DNA from: Candidatus Saccharimonadota bacterium
Lineage (GTDB): Bacteria; Patescibacteriota; Saccharimonadia; Saccharimonadales; UBA4665
Direction of reading: 5' to 3'
Assembly (NCBI GenBank): GCA_029288425.1
Contig: JARIHD010000033.1
Coordinates: forward strand, 1-42,481
Length of the DNA stretch: 42,481 bases
The position numbers and the translations under genes are program-made. This document shows, piece by piece, positions 1 to 7,694 of this stretch. The notes below the pieces were generated by a model. That model had not been told where the DNA came from, did no database searches, and saw only the letters and a list, made by a program, of their open reading frames with translations. Positions within the stretch are counted from its first letter, which is position 1. The number at the start of each line of letters is the position of its first letter.

Positions 1-817
1 TCTTGGGCGGTAACCGGTCAAAGAGTTCATGCAGGGCACCATTCAGGGCGCTTCGGAGGTCAGTGTCGTGCCGATTCACCAATTTGTCCAGAGCTTTTAT
101 GGCAAATTTATCACTCATGTGCGCGTCACGGTTATCCCACAGCCCCAAGAGTTCTTTGATTGTCTCGCCGTGATATACCGAATCGAGGCCTAGCGTCGGG
201 CTATTCACCATAGTTAACGAAGCCACTGCGCCCACTCCGGGCGCAGTGGCCGGCAGTGACTTATTCTGCCGCGACTGGTAGTCTTCGGCATATTGTAAGT
301 GAATGCTGGTGCGCGCCAAGAGCCCCATACTTACGCAAACCTCGTCCATATACCTGGTGCCGTTTTGCAGTTTGACATACGCCGCGGCGGCCTGGGCAAG
401 ATCGACACCTTCAGGGGCAGGGCTACTATAATGCAGTTGATGCCGACGGTATGCACCTTGGCCTAACATTTCGGCCAATTGCCGGCAATGCCATCCCGTC
501 TGGCCGATACCTCCATGCACTACGACCCGGTCGCTCGTAAGGTGCTGCCCTGTGCCGGCATTCACCGGCCCAGCCGACAGCGGTGGATATGTCGTTTCTG
601 CACCCTGATACAAAAAATCGGTCGCCATACGATCAACCGACATAATTTCTCCTATGGTTTTTGCCACATTGGTCGTAACTGCCAGCGTTGCCGTAGCAAC
701 CCCATAACCGAGGAGCGCTCGCCGCGATATATTTACGTCTTCAACCCGTTGCCCCCGATTATTCTCTGGTCCCGCGGGGAATTCCGGCGGTGGTGGCATT
801 GGTTCCATTCCGTACAT
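1..817 (-). CDS. Membrane-anchored or Tat-exported alpha/beta hydrolase, 3' end missing
   Basis: This reading frame is open from its ATG to the window edge (272 codons, no stop), so the C-terminus is missing. Residues 31-36 read SRRALL, a twin-arginine-like motif, followed by a hydrophobic stretch to about residue 52; this suggests a Tat signal or N-terminal anchor. Residues 98-108 (VVVHGGIGQTG) look like the first beta strand and oxyanion turn of an alpha/beta hydrolase. Residues 160-165 (VCVSMG) look like a nucleophile elbow with Ser163, with Cys where the first Gly is usual. The catalytic Asp and His would lie at or beyond the edge. A TATAAT box on the minus strand (827-832) lies 9 nt before the ATG, so the mRNA may be leaderless. 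It is divergent from dcd. The fold is a motif-level call and the substrate is unknown. Confidence 0.7.
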   Translation of the reverse strand, partial: MYGMEPMPPPPEFPAGPENNRGQRVEDVNISRRALLGYGVATATLAVTTNVAKTIGEIMSVDRMATDFLYQGAETTYPPLSAGPVNAGTGQHLTSDRVVVHGGIGQTGWHCRQLAEMLGQGAYRRHQLHYSSPAPEGVDLAQAAAAYVKLQNGTRYMDEVCVSMGLLARTSIHLQYAEDYQSRQNKSLPATAPGVGAVASLTMVNSPTLGLDSVYHGETIKELLGLWDNRDAHMSDKFAIKALDKLVNRHDTDLRSALNGALHELFDRLPPK

Positions 818-891
818 TTCTCAAACATTATAATATCTTTGTTAAATATCTTACAAATTAAAAGATTTGGTTGTAATTTTCGCGTAAGCGC

Positions 892-960
892 TTGCGTCAC
901 GGTTTTGACAAATCGTACAATATATACAACTTCTGGAGGGAGTAAGGATATGGGGGCACC
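892..960 (+). promoter_or_regulatory. Promoter and leader of the dTMP-synthesis operon
   Basis: TTGCGT (892-897), an 18-bp spacer and TACAAT (916-921) form a sigma-70-like promoter. The short leader carries GGAGGG (935-940) and AAGGA (944-948). Both lie further from the ATG than an ideal Shine-Dalgarno, while GGGGG directly before CACC-ATG is closer. The 818-960 gap therefore holds two divergent promoters and no other gene. Confidence 0.5.
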
Positions 961-1677
961 ATGAGCGTCTTTAGTAACACGCAAATTCTGACAGCGATTG
1001 CCAATGGAACTATTATTTGTGTGCCGTTTAATTCGCGGCATGTCAGCCAAGCCAGCCTGGACATCACACTTGGGTATTACTACTTCAGGACCGAAAAAAG
1101 CGGCGACCATAGCCTGTACAACCCTTTCGACGAAAAAGACGTCGACCGCTATTTCGGCCCGTACCGCGAAGCTGTACAGCATGGCGAATGGTGCGAAAAA
1201 AATGGCCACACACCCTTAAAAGGCGTCCCGCTGGATCATCCGGTCATTCCACTGCGGCCGGGAGAGCGCATTCTGGCGCACACCCACGAATTCTTTGGCA
1301 TTCTGCCGCCGGGCGCCTGCGAACTCAAATCGCGCTCCAGCTGGGGACGCAGCGGCATCGCCGTATGCTTTGATGCGGGTTGGATCGACCCTGGCTACAT
1401 CAATCGGCTTACGCTCGAGATTTACAACCTCAACCAGCACGAAACAGTTTTATTGCCGGTCGGCGAACGTATCGGTCAGATCATTTTTCACGAGACAGGG
1501 CCAGTGGCAGGCAACTACGGCAAAGGCCGCGACCAAGGTTTTAGCGGCAAATACCAAGAAGGCACCAGCCTGAGCGAGCTCATTGCCAACTGGAAGCCTG
1601 AACTCATGCTGCCGCGCGCGTACCGCGACAACCGGCTCTTGCCTGCAGCGATTCCGGGACTAAAGGGATATAAATAG
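961..1677 (+). CDS. dcd: dCTP deaminase (Dcd/DUT family)
   Basis: This cytosolic enzyme deaminates dCTP to dUTP, or to dUMP in bifunctional members, supplying the precursor for dTMP. Family motifs are clear: ELKSRSSWGRSG at residues 121-132, AGWIDPGY at 139-146, TLEIYN at 151-156 with the expected catalytic Glu153, and GERIGQIIF at 168-176. The protein is 238 aa against about 190 for E. coli Dcd; the extra length is mainly an insertion around residues 45-92. No in-frame start exists upstream because a TAA precedes the ATG. The stop is 17 bp before the thymidylate kinase/ThyX fusion, so the two genes form a pathway operon. Whether it also hydrolyses dUTP cannot be decided from the motifs. Confidence 0.9.
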   Translation: MSVFSNTQILTAIANGTIICVPFNSRHVSQASLDITLGYYYFRTEKSGDHSLYNPFDEKDVDRYFGPYREAVQHGEWCEKNGHTPLKGVPLDHPVIPLRPGERILAHTHEFFGILPPGACELKSRSSWGRSGIAVCFDAGWIDPGYINRLTLEIYNLNQHETVLLPVGERIGQIIFHETGPVAGNYGKGRDQGFSGKYQEGTSLSELIANWKPELMLPRAYRDNRLLPAAIPGLKGYK

Positions 1678-1694
1678 AAAGGTACTATGGACGT

Positions 1695-4037
1695 ATGAAC
1701 GGGGCATTCATTGTCATCGAAGGAACAGATGGGTCGGGCAAGGGCACGCAATTTAAACAATTACAGGAACGTTTGCTGGCTGAGGGCTACGAGGTTGCTA
1801 CGTTCGATTTCCCGCAGTATGATCAGCCGTCCAGCTATTTTGTGCAGCAGTACCTGAATGGCAAATACGGTACCATCGAAGACGTGGGGCCGTACACCGG
1901 TTCACTATTCTACGCATTAGACCGGTTTGAAGCTGCGCCTAAGATCCGCCAAGCCCTGAGCGAAGGCAAGGTCGTTTTGGCCAACCGCTACGTTGGTTCG
2001 AATATGGCTCACCAAGGCACTAAATTCCTGCACGCCGAAGAACGCCGCGGTTATTTTATCTGGCTGGACAACCTTGAATTTGAAATGCTGCGTATACCGC
2101 GCCCAACCCTCAGTTTTGTTCTACGTGTCCCGGCCGAAACCGCGCAGACACTGGTCGACCAAAAAACCGCTCGCGATTACACCGACAAAAAGCGCGACCT
2201 GCATGAGGCCGACCTGGACCATCTGCAAAAAGCCGTCGCCGTGTATGATGACATGTGCCAGTTGTTTCCGCGTGACTTCCAGCGCATCGACTGCACCCGG
2301 GGTGATCAATTATTAGACATCAACACCATTCATGATATCGTATGGCAAAAAGTCGAGCCAATGCTGCCGCCCAAACCCGCAGCCGCGCCGGCCGCTTCTG
2401 CTGCCACTACACACAAAAAAGCCGCCAAGACCATTGTGGCAAGTCCTTATGTTACTAAAAATGCCGATGGCACTTACGATATCACGGCCGCCGGAAAGCA
2501 GTTCCTGGATGAAGCCGTCACCAACACCGACAAAAACGTGTACGTCTTTACCGGCAAGCTCGACCCCGTAACCGTGGCCGCCGCCATGGCACGCTTGTCA
2601 CGCCGCGGCGATGACATGCGAATTACACTGCTCGATGAATTTGCAAACAGCTCCGGCAAAGATGAAAAACTCCTGCAACGCATCATCACCGCATACGGTG
2701 ACGATTCCGTCCAGCAGCTGACCGGCGTGCATCTGGTCGTCGAAAACGCCAGCGGCCTTTTGGCCAAGAAACTGGAATGGGGACGCCTGGCCGCATACCT
2801 GGAACAATCCAGTCGCTACATCTTTTTTGACCAAAGGGATCGAAACGGCAAATACCGTTACTATGTTCCCGAATATTTGGACCCGACCGTCAAAGAACAA
2901 TATATTGCGCACATGGACCAGATCTTTGACCTCTATTCCGAAATCGTCCATAAAGCCGAAGCGCACCTGAAATCCGTAACAACCACGCCAAAAGCCGAGC
3001 AGGACGCCGCCTGGCGCAGCGCCGTCAAAGCCCAGGCCTGCGACGCAGCGCGCATGGTACTACCGATTGCCGCGGGCTCAACGGTCGGTATTTTTGCGTC
3101 GGGCCAGGCACTGGAAAGTCTGATCATGCATCTGCTGGCAGATCCATTGCCCGAAGCACGTGCTACGGGCCAAACCATGCTCGAAGAGGCCCGCAAAGTC
3201 GCACCAGCTTTTCTGGAGCGCGCCGACAAACCCGAACGGGGCGGGGCGGCCATCGCTTACCGCGCCAATACCCGCGAAGCCGTAGCCAAACTAGCCCAGG
3301 ACTATCTGCCCGACAACCACGCGCCCGCTACCGATCCCGTCCGCTTGACCGATGTCTGGCCGCGCAACGAATTCGACATCATCCCTGATATTTTGTATGA
3401 ACACAGCAATCTGTCACTCAGTGAATTGCGTGCCCAGGTAGACAGTTGGACCTACAATCAAAAAATAGAGGTCTTGGAAGCATACATCGGCGAACGACTC
3501 AATCGCCGCCACCGACCGGGCCGGGCCCTTGAAAAAATCCACTACAGCTGGGACCTGGTTTGCGACTACGGCACATTCTATGATTTGCAACGCCACCGCA
3601 TCGTCGACGACCTGGAATGGCAGCAACTTACACCGCGCTACGGCTACGACATTCCCAAACTCATCGAAGATGCCGATCTGGTAGAGCGGTTCGAAAGCTG
3701 CTTTGAATTGAGCTTGAAACTGCACAGTTTATTGCAGCAAACCGGCTACGGCCTGGAATCCCAATACGCCACTCTGCGCGGTCACCGCATGCGCTGGAAA
3801 CTGACGTATAATGCCCGTGAAGCGTTCCATTTGCATGAACTCCGCACCAGCCCGCAGGGTCACCCCGCCTACCGCAAACTTGTGCAACAAATGCACGAAA
3901 AAGTAGCCGAAATTCATCCCACACTAGCCGAAGCCATGAAATTCGTGAACCAAGGCGAAGACCCGGAACTGGCGCGTCTGGCCGCGGAACGCTACACCCA
4001 GTACAAGCTCAGCCAGCTCGACTCAAGTCAAAGCTAA
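1695..4037 (+). CDS. Thymidylate kinase fused to tandem ThyX-like thymidylate synthase domains
   Basis: This 780-aa protein joins two consecutive steps of dTMP metabolism. Residues 1-225 are a thymidylate kinase: P-loop GTDGSGKGTQ at 10-19, DRFEA at 76-80, NRYVGSN at 97-103. An Ala/Pro/Lys-rich linker spans about 225-245. Residues 250-780 contain two ThyX-like halves. The first has LEQSSRY at 369-375 and ARMVLP at 452-457 but no RHR triad. The second has RHR at 633-635 and TPRY at 646-649, with a longer gap than the canonical RHR-x7-S motif and Thr in place of Ser, then GHRMRWKL and NAREAFHLHELR (706-717) typical of ThyX C-termini. Upstream dcd makes the dUMP precursor. ThyX methylates dUMP with folate, FAD and NADPH, and Tmk phosphorylates dTMP. 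The stop overlaps the convergent metallopeptidase stop by 4 bp. Kinase call sure; synthase activity inferred. Confidence 0.88.
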   Translation: MNGAFIVIEGTDGSGKGTQFKQLQERLLAEGYEVATFDFPQYDQPSSYFVQQYLNGKYGTIEDVGPYTGSLFYALDRFEAAPKIRQALSEGKVVLANRYVGSNMAHQGTKFLHAEERRGYFIWLDNLEFEMLRIPRPTLSFVLRVPAETAQTLVDQKTARDYTDKKRDLHEADLDHLQKAVAVYDDMCQLFPRDFQRIDCTRGDQLLDINTIHDIVWQKVEPMLPPKPAAAPAASAATTHKKAAKTIVASPYVTKNADGTYDITAAGKQFLDEAVTNTDKNVYVFTGKLDPVTVAAAMARLSRRGDDMRITLLDEFANSSGKDEKLLQRIITAYGDDSVQQLTGVHLVVENASGLLAKKLEWGRLAAYLEQSSRYIFFDQRDRNGKYRYYVPEYLDPTVKEQYIAHMDQIFDLYSEIVHKAEAHLKSVTTTPKAEQDAAWRSAVKAQACDAARMVLPIAAGSTVGIFASGQALESLIMHLLADPLPEARATGQTMLEEARKVAPAFLERADKPERGGAAIAYRANTREAVAKLAQDYLPDNHAPATDPVRLTDVWPRNEFDIIPDILYEHSNLSLSELRAQVDSWTYNQKIEVLEAYIGERLNRRHRPGRALEKIHYSWDLVCDYGTFYDLQRHRIVDDLEWQQLTPRYGYDIPKLIEDADLVERFESCFELSLKLHSLLQQTGYGLESQYATLRGHRMRWKLTYNAREAFHLHELRTSPQGHPAYRKLVQQMHEKVAEIHPTLAEAMKFVNQGEDPELARLAAERYTQYKLSQLDSSQS

Positions 4038-4708
4038 TGAGTCGGACTAACGTTAGACTGAATATCAGGCTTCTTTAGCTCACACTTGCCCGTGTCAAAG
4101 CCCTGATTGTAGCTATCCCAGCGAACCTGACCGGTCCCGTGAGTATCGCGCGTGGCTTTAGCCATATAAAAATCCTTCATCGTATCGTGATCGCTTGGCG
4201 AATACTTGGCCGCTAACATACCAGCAAAGCAGTCAGCTTGGTTCTCTAAGACGAGCTTACCCGCCACATCTCCGAGCTTGGGAGAGGCTATTCCCATCGC
4301 CTGCTGCGCGGCATGTCCGTATTCGTGGTATGTAATATTGCGGTATAGAGGCTCCTTGACACGCTTGGCTTCTGCCGGCGAATCAGGCAGCTCGTCCAGT
4401 AGCGTAACCTGATTGAAAATAACCGCTTGGGGATTTCGGCAATAACGGATGGCATCAGGTTCTTTGTTGGTGGTCGGCGCCTCGTTGCCGCACGCAAATT
4501 TTTGGTTGCGCTCGACGAACACTACTTTTGCCGCGGCGACCTGGCCGAGACCCTGATCCGTCCAATAATTCTTAGCCTGATCCGCGGCTTGTAAGATTAT
4601 TTCTTTATCTTGGTCGGGGACATAGACGGTCGGAGGCGGCGATTCGGCGCAACCCGCCGCTAAAACACACGTTAATGCAACTGCTGTTGGTAAGTTGAAA
4701 TTTCTCAT
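4034..4708 (-). CDS. Neutral zinc metallopeptidase-like lipoprotein (PF04228-type)
   Basis: The 224-aa product starts MRNFNLPTAV and has a textbook lipoprotein signal: hydrophobic residues 8-19 and lipobox LAAGC with Cys20, so the mature protein should be lipid-anchored outside the membrane. HEYGH at 128-132 is an HExxH zinc site and ENQADCFAG at 155-163 supplies the third ligand Glu, as in the putative neutral zinc metallopeptidase family (YpfJ-like). The C-terminal HGTGQVRW segment also matches that family. The frame is open 40 codons further upstream, but the start at 4708 is chosen because it places the signal peptide at the N-terminus. Extra cysteines (73, 90, 160, 209) could form disulfides. 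Substrate unknown. It is convergent with tmk-thyX, with overlapping stops. Confidence 0.85.
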   Translation of the reverse strand: MRNFNLPTAVALTCVLAAGCAESPPPTVYVPDQDKEIILQAADQAKNYWTDQGLGQVAAAKVVFVERNQKFACGNEAPTTNKEPDAIRYCRNPQAVIFNQVTLLDELPDSPAEAKRVKEPLYRNITYHEYGHAAQQAMGIASPKLGDVAGKLVLENQADCFAGMLAAKYSPSDHDTMKDFYMAKATRDTHGTGQVRWDSYNQGFDTGKCELKKPDIQSNVSPTH

Positions 4709-4837
4709 CGCTCTACCATATCCAACCTCTCGCGTTCTCCCTGTGAAATATCTAATAGGAGTCTGGGGGATAAATATGCGTGAATCGTTTTTTCGGACAT
4801 CAGCGCACAAAGAACGCCGCTTAACCACTGTAGATCT

Positions 4838-5056
4838 TTAGTTATATGTCGCAGCAATTTTGTCCAGAATTAACAAAGTTGTTTCGATATCGGGAACCGG
4901 AAGCATAACTCCATTGGGTACCTCTGATTCAAGAATGTGCGGAGCACCATGGTGCAGTTCGGGCCGATCATGCCTGTAGTCCCGTGGCCTAATCAAAAGT
5001 ACTGAACAGCTAATAGGGTCATCGGTGTGGGGGAGCCCACGCTCGAATGTGTTCAA
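4838..5056 (-). CDS. Small hypothetical protein or 5'-truncated gene remnant
   Basis: The frame encodes 72 aa from a TTG and has a protein-like composition ending IETTLLILDKIAATYN. The same frame stays open upstream to 5131 (reading QLDLVKSDWLTRIRSAALYL before the TTG) without any ATG or GTG, which suggests a gene that has lost its N-terminus. No family is recognised. A TATATT lies directly over the TTG and gives no clear promoter or Shine-Dalgarno. It could be a decayed gene or a chance frame. The rest of the 4709-5308 gap shows only the M20 promoter candidate TATACT at about 5232-5237. Confidence 0.3.
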   Translation of the reverse strand: MNTFERGLPHTDDPISCSVLLIRPRDYRHDRPELHHGAPHILESEVPNGVMLPVPDIETTLLILDKIAATYN

Positions 5057-5308
5057 ATATAATGCAGCCGACCGTATTCTGGTGAGCCAGTCGGATTTTA
5101 CTAGATCTAGCTGCCCAGCTGTTGCCCTGAATTAATACCCCGGCACACCGGAAAACGCAACGGCACGGGCGATACGCCATTAATGATTTTTGCACAAATC
5201 GACTGGCCATAATTACCCGAGTTGCGGTATACTGGGGCACGAAATATCTGTAACGTAAAGCCCCCCCCAGCGATCTGGCGCTGCTATCCATATAAATCAG
5301 GAAAAATC

Positions 5309-6442
5309 ATGCAAGACATCTTAGCAAAATTAGTTTCGTTTCACACCACCGAGGATGATCCACAGGCTATGCATCAGGCGTTTGATTACATCGCCGACTT
5401 TTTGGCCAGGCGCGGACTGACTATCGAACGGTTTGATTCCAATGGTCATGAGTCGATAGTCGCGACCATTAGGCCGGGCGAAAAGACCCCAAAGGTCATG
5501 CTGGCGGCACACCTCGATGTCATACCCGCTCCAGACGAACTATTCATGCTGCGCGAAGAAGAAGGCAGGCTATACGGCCGCGGCGTCCTAGACATGAAAT
5601 TCGCCATTGCCGCGTATATGCAGTTGGTTGACGACCTCCAGGATCGCCTCGAAGATTACGATTTTGCGATCATGATTACTGGCGACGAAGAAATGGGCGG
5701 TTTGGACGGTACGGCCGCACTGCTAAAAGAGGGCTATCTGCCACGAGTCGCTATCTTGCCCGACGGCGGCGACAACTGGCAGATGCAAGTGCTTTCCAAG
5801 GGCTTTATTTATGGCAAAATCCGCGCTTACGGCAAAGCAGCGCACGGATCTCGCACCTGGCTGGGCGACAACGCCATCCTGAAGCTTATCGACGTATTGG
5901 CCCAGGTACGCGAACTTTTCGAGCAACCGGCGCGTATGGAAGTCAGCACACTTAACATCGGTCAATTCCATGGTGGCGAGGCCACCAATCAAGTAGCCGC
6001 TGAGGCTGAGGCCAGCATTGACTGCCGGTTCATCAGTGATGACGACAAAGAGCGGGTACTTCAGGCAATTGAGACGATTTGCTCCCGTTCCGACGTTGAA
6101 TTTGACCTTCTGCTAAACGGTGCGGAGCACCGCACCGACCTGACCAGCTCTTATGCCGAACCGCTCGCACGCCATATTGAAGCCGTAACGGGCACGCACG
6201 TCACCGGCTGGAGCACCCCCGCTGCCAGTGATGCCCGGTACTTTGCTGATCATAACATTCCTTGTCTTTCGGTCTATCCGGTCGGCGGCAGCCACCATGG
6301 ACCGGAAGAGTGGCTGGATGCCACTGCCTTCGAACAATTCAAGATCGTGATTCAGCGCTATCTTGACGAGGTCGCCAAAACTACCAAGCCGGGCGAGCCA
6401 ACCCTGGATCTTGAGGCCAGCCGGATCACTGCAACCCCATAG
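5309..6442 (+). CDS. M20-family metallopeptidase (ArgE/DapE/CPG2-like)
   Basis: The 377-aa cytosolic hydrolase has the full M20 metal set: H68 and D70 in AAHLDVIP, D95 in GRGVLDMK, catalytic E127 and E128 in TGDEEMGG, D152 in LPDGG, and the C-terminal His pair at 329-330 in SHHGPEEW. H179 in KAAHGSR is the lid-domain histidine. These enzymes cleave N-acyl amino acids or dipeptides with two zincs. The start at 5309 follows AGGA with 8-nt spacing; an ATG 87 bp upstream is in frame but adds a Pro-rich, non-conserved stretch. It is a single gene between the metallopeptidase and the rplJ operon. The substrate (succinyl-DAP, N-acetylornithine, peptide) cannot be told from sequence. Confidence 0.9.
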   Translation: MQDILAKLVSFHTTEDDPQAMHQAFDYIADFLARRGLTIERFDSNGHESIVATIRPGEKTPKVMLAAHLDVIPAPDELFMLREEEGRLYGRGVLDMKFAIAAYMQLVDDLQDRLEDYDFAIMITGDEEMGGLDGTAALLKEGYLPRVAILPDGGDNWQMQVLSKGFIYGKIRAYGKAAHGSRTWLGDNAILKLIDVLAQVRELFEQPARMEVSTLNIGQFHGGEATNQVAAEAEASIDCRFISDDDKERVLQAIETICSRSDVEFDLLLNGAEHRTDLTSSYAEPLARHIEAVTGTHVTGWSTPAASDARYFADHNIPCLSVYPVGGSHHGPEEWLDATAFEQFKIVIQRYLDEVAKTTKPGEPTLDLEASRITATP

Positions 6443-6471
6443 CCATGCCAGTTATTCAAGTCCTGCCGCCC

Positions 6472-6501
6472 TTGACGAGACGTTGGTCAAATTGGTACAA
6501 T
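6472..6501 (+). promoter_or_regulatory. rplJL promoter
   Basis: TTGACG (6472-6477), an 18-bp spacer and TACAAT (6496-6501) predict transcription starting near 6508, right at the 5' edge of the L10 leader structure. The rplK-rplA pair that often lies upstream is absent here, so rplJL is transcribed on its own. Confidence 0.7.
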
Positions 6502-6510
6502 ACCAGGGAT

Positions 6511-6567
6511 TGCCAAAGACAGTAGCGGTCGAGTCTACGGACAAAACTTAAGAATGCTACCGAGGTT
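6511..6567 (+). ncRNA. Ribosomal protein L10 leader
   Basis: The 5' untranslated region carries the conserved L10 leader elements: AAAGACAGTAGC (6515-6526) and GCTACCGAGGT (6556-6566), with GTAGC (6522-6526) pairing to GCTAC (6556-6560). In known cases the L10(L12)4 complex binds this fold to repress its own operon. A second small hairpin follows: GTTACA (6565-6570) with TGTAAC (6577-6582). Identification rests on motif and position upstream of rplJ; a covariance-model search was not run. Confidence 0.75.
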
Positions 6568-6590
6568 ACACTACTTTGTAACGAATATTC

Positions 6591-6624
6591 GCGTCTTTGA
6601 AAGCTTTCAAAGACGCTTTTATTT
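6591..6624 (+). terminator. Intrinsic attenuator in the rplJ leader
   Basis: A perfect 26-nt palindrome starting GCGTCTTTGAA and ending TTCAAAGACGC (6591-6616) is followed by TTTTATTT. It lies between the L10 leader and rplJ, so read-through must be regulated. GTCTTTG in its 5' arm (6593-6599) is exactly complementary to CAAAGAC of the L10 leader (6514-6520), so leader and terminator folds could exclude each other. Confidence 0.8.
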
Positions 6625-6706
6625 GGCAAATCAACAGAGAGATAACGGTAAAACTATATAAAGGTCGAAGGTTTTACCAAAAAGCAAATAACATAAGGGA
6701 ACACTT

Positions 6707-7228
6707 ATGGCTTTAACCAAACAACAAAAAGACGACGTAGTCGCAAAAGTCGCTGAAATGCTGTCATCTTCCAAGATGACCGTTGTTGCCAAATACCAGG
6801 GCACAACCGTAAAGGCTATCCAGCAGCTGCGCCGCGACGCGCGCGACAGCGGCACGAAAGTGCAAGTTGTCAAAAACCGGTTGGTTATCAAAGCTTTGCA
6901 GCAGAACGACACCCTCAAGGGCGTTGACACCAGCGCAATCAACGGCATGCTCCTCTACGCTTTCAACAGTGAAGACGAAGTAGCGCCCGCCAAAGCTCTG
7001 GCTGACTTTGCAAAGGCCAACCCAACCATCGAATTCGTCGGTGCAATCACCCCAGAAGGTGTGTTTGCGAGCGCCGATGAAGTCAAAGCCCTGGCCGCAT
7101 TGCCAGGCAAAAACGAGCTCATTGCTCAGGTTATCGCTACCCTGAACTCACCAGTCAACGACGTTATGAGTGGCCTTTCCGGCAACTTGCACGGCCTGCT
7201 TGACGGTGTTGAAGCGAAAGCCGCTTAA
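6707..7228 (+). CDS. rplJ: 50S ribosomal protein L10
   Basis: The 173-aa product anchors L7/L12 dimers to 23S rRNA at the base of the ribosomal stalk. The N-terminal rRNA-binding domain shows [15 protein letters not shown] (residues 5-19) and [11 protein letters not shown] around 56-66. The C-terminal helix that binds L7/L12 follows [14 protein letters not shown]. Length is normal for L10. The start follows AAGGGAACACTT, a Shine-Dalgarno at usual distance. It is co-transcribed with rplL 20 bp downstream and controlled by the L10 leader and attenuator upstream. Confidence 0.96.
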   Translation: MALTKQQKDDVVAKVAEMLSSSKMTVVAKYQGTTVKAIQQLRRDARDSGTKVQVVKNRLVIKALQQNDTLKGVDTSAINGMLLYAFNSEDEVAPAKALADFAKANPTIEFVGAITPEGVFASADEVKALAALPGKNELIAQVIATLNSPVNDVMSGLSGNLHGLLDGVEAKAA

Positions 7229-7254
7229 TAACCCTACTGAAAGGAACCATGAAA

Positions 7255-7635
7255 ATGGCTAAAGATTTGAAGAAATTGGCAGAAGAGCTGACCGGCTTGA
7301 CTGTCCTCGAAGTAAACGAACTGAAAAACATCCTGAAGGATGAATACGGCATCGAGCCAGCTGCTGCAGCTGTTGCTGTTGCTGCCGCTCCTGCTGGCGA
7401 CGGCGGTGCTGCTGCTGACGAAAAGGCCGAATGGGACGTTGTCCTGAAAGACGCCGGTGCTCAGAAAGTAGCCGTCATCAAAGCCGTTAAGGACGTTACC
7501 GGCCTTGGCCTTGGTGAAGCGAAAGCTCTTGTTGATGGCGCTCCAAAGACCATCCTTGAAAAAGCTTCCAAAGAAGACGCAGAAAACGCCAAGAAAGCGC
7601 TTGTTGACGCTGGCGCTACTGTCGAACTCGCCTAG
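7255..7635 (+). CDS. rplL: 50S ribosomal protein L7/L12
   Basis: This is the stalk protein that recruits translation GTPases. The N-terminal dimerisation helix, an Ala/Gly-rich hinge ([19 protein letters not shown] region, about residues 36-56) and the C-terminal factor-binding domain with [18 protein letters not shown] and [11 protein letters not shown] are all present. ATG codons at 7249 and 7255 are both possible; AAGGA lies 3 nt from the first and 9 nt from the second. The second is preferred because it gives the usual MAKDLKK-type N-terminus. It is the last gene of the rplJL operon, before a strong terminator. Confidence 0.96.
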   Translation: MAKDLKKLAEELTGLTVLEVNELKNILKDEYGIEPAAAAVAVAAAPAGDGGAAADEKAEWDVVLKDAGAQKVAVIKAVKDVTGLGLGEAKALVDGAPKTILEKASKEDAENAKKALVDAGATVELA

Positions 7636-7655
7636 TCTGTATACCAGATGAAGGC

Positions 7656-7694
7656 AAAACCGCCCGGGCATACACGCACCGGGCGGTTTTATAT
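7656..7694 (+). terminator. rplJL terminator
   Basis: AAAACCGCCCGG (7656-7667) pairs with CCGGGCGGTTTT (7679-7690) around an 11-nt loop, giving a 12-bp stem followed by AT-rich sequence. The symmetric A and T flanks let it act in both directions, so it may also end the minus-strand array whose last gene stops at 7689. Confidence 0.85.

Noticed and set aside
479-964. 161-codon plus-strand open frame
   Set aside because: It lies wholly opposite the hydrolase and its promoter, is rich in Arg/Cys/His as antisense frames are, and ends in the dcd leader. The minus-strand frame has export and hydrolase motifs.
733-1209. 158-codon minus-strand open frame
   Set aside because: Overlaps dcd and the hydrolase start; composition is not protein-like and no motif is seen.
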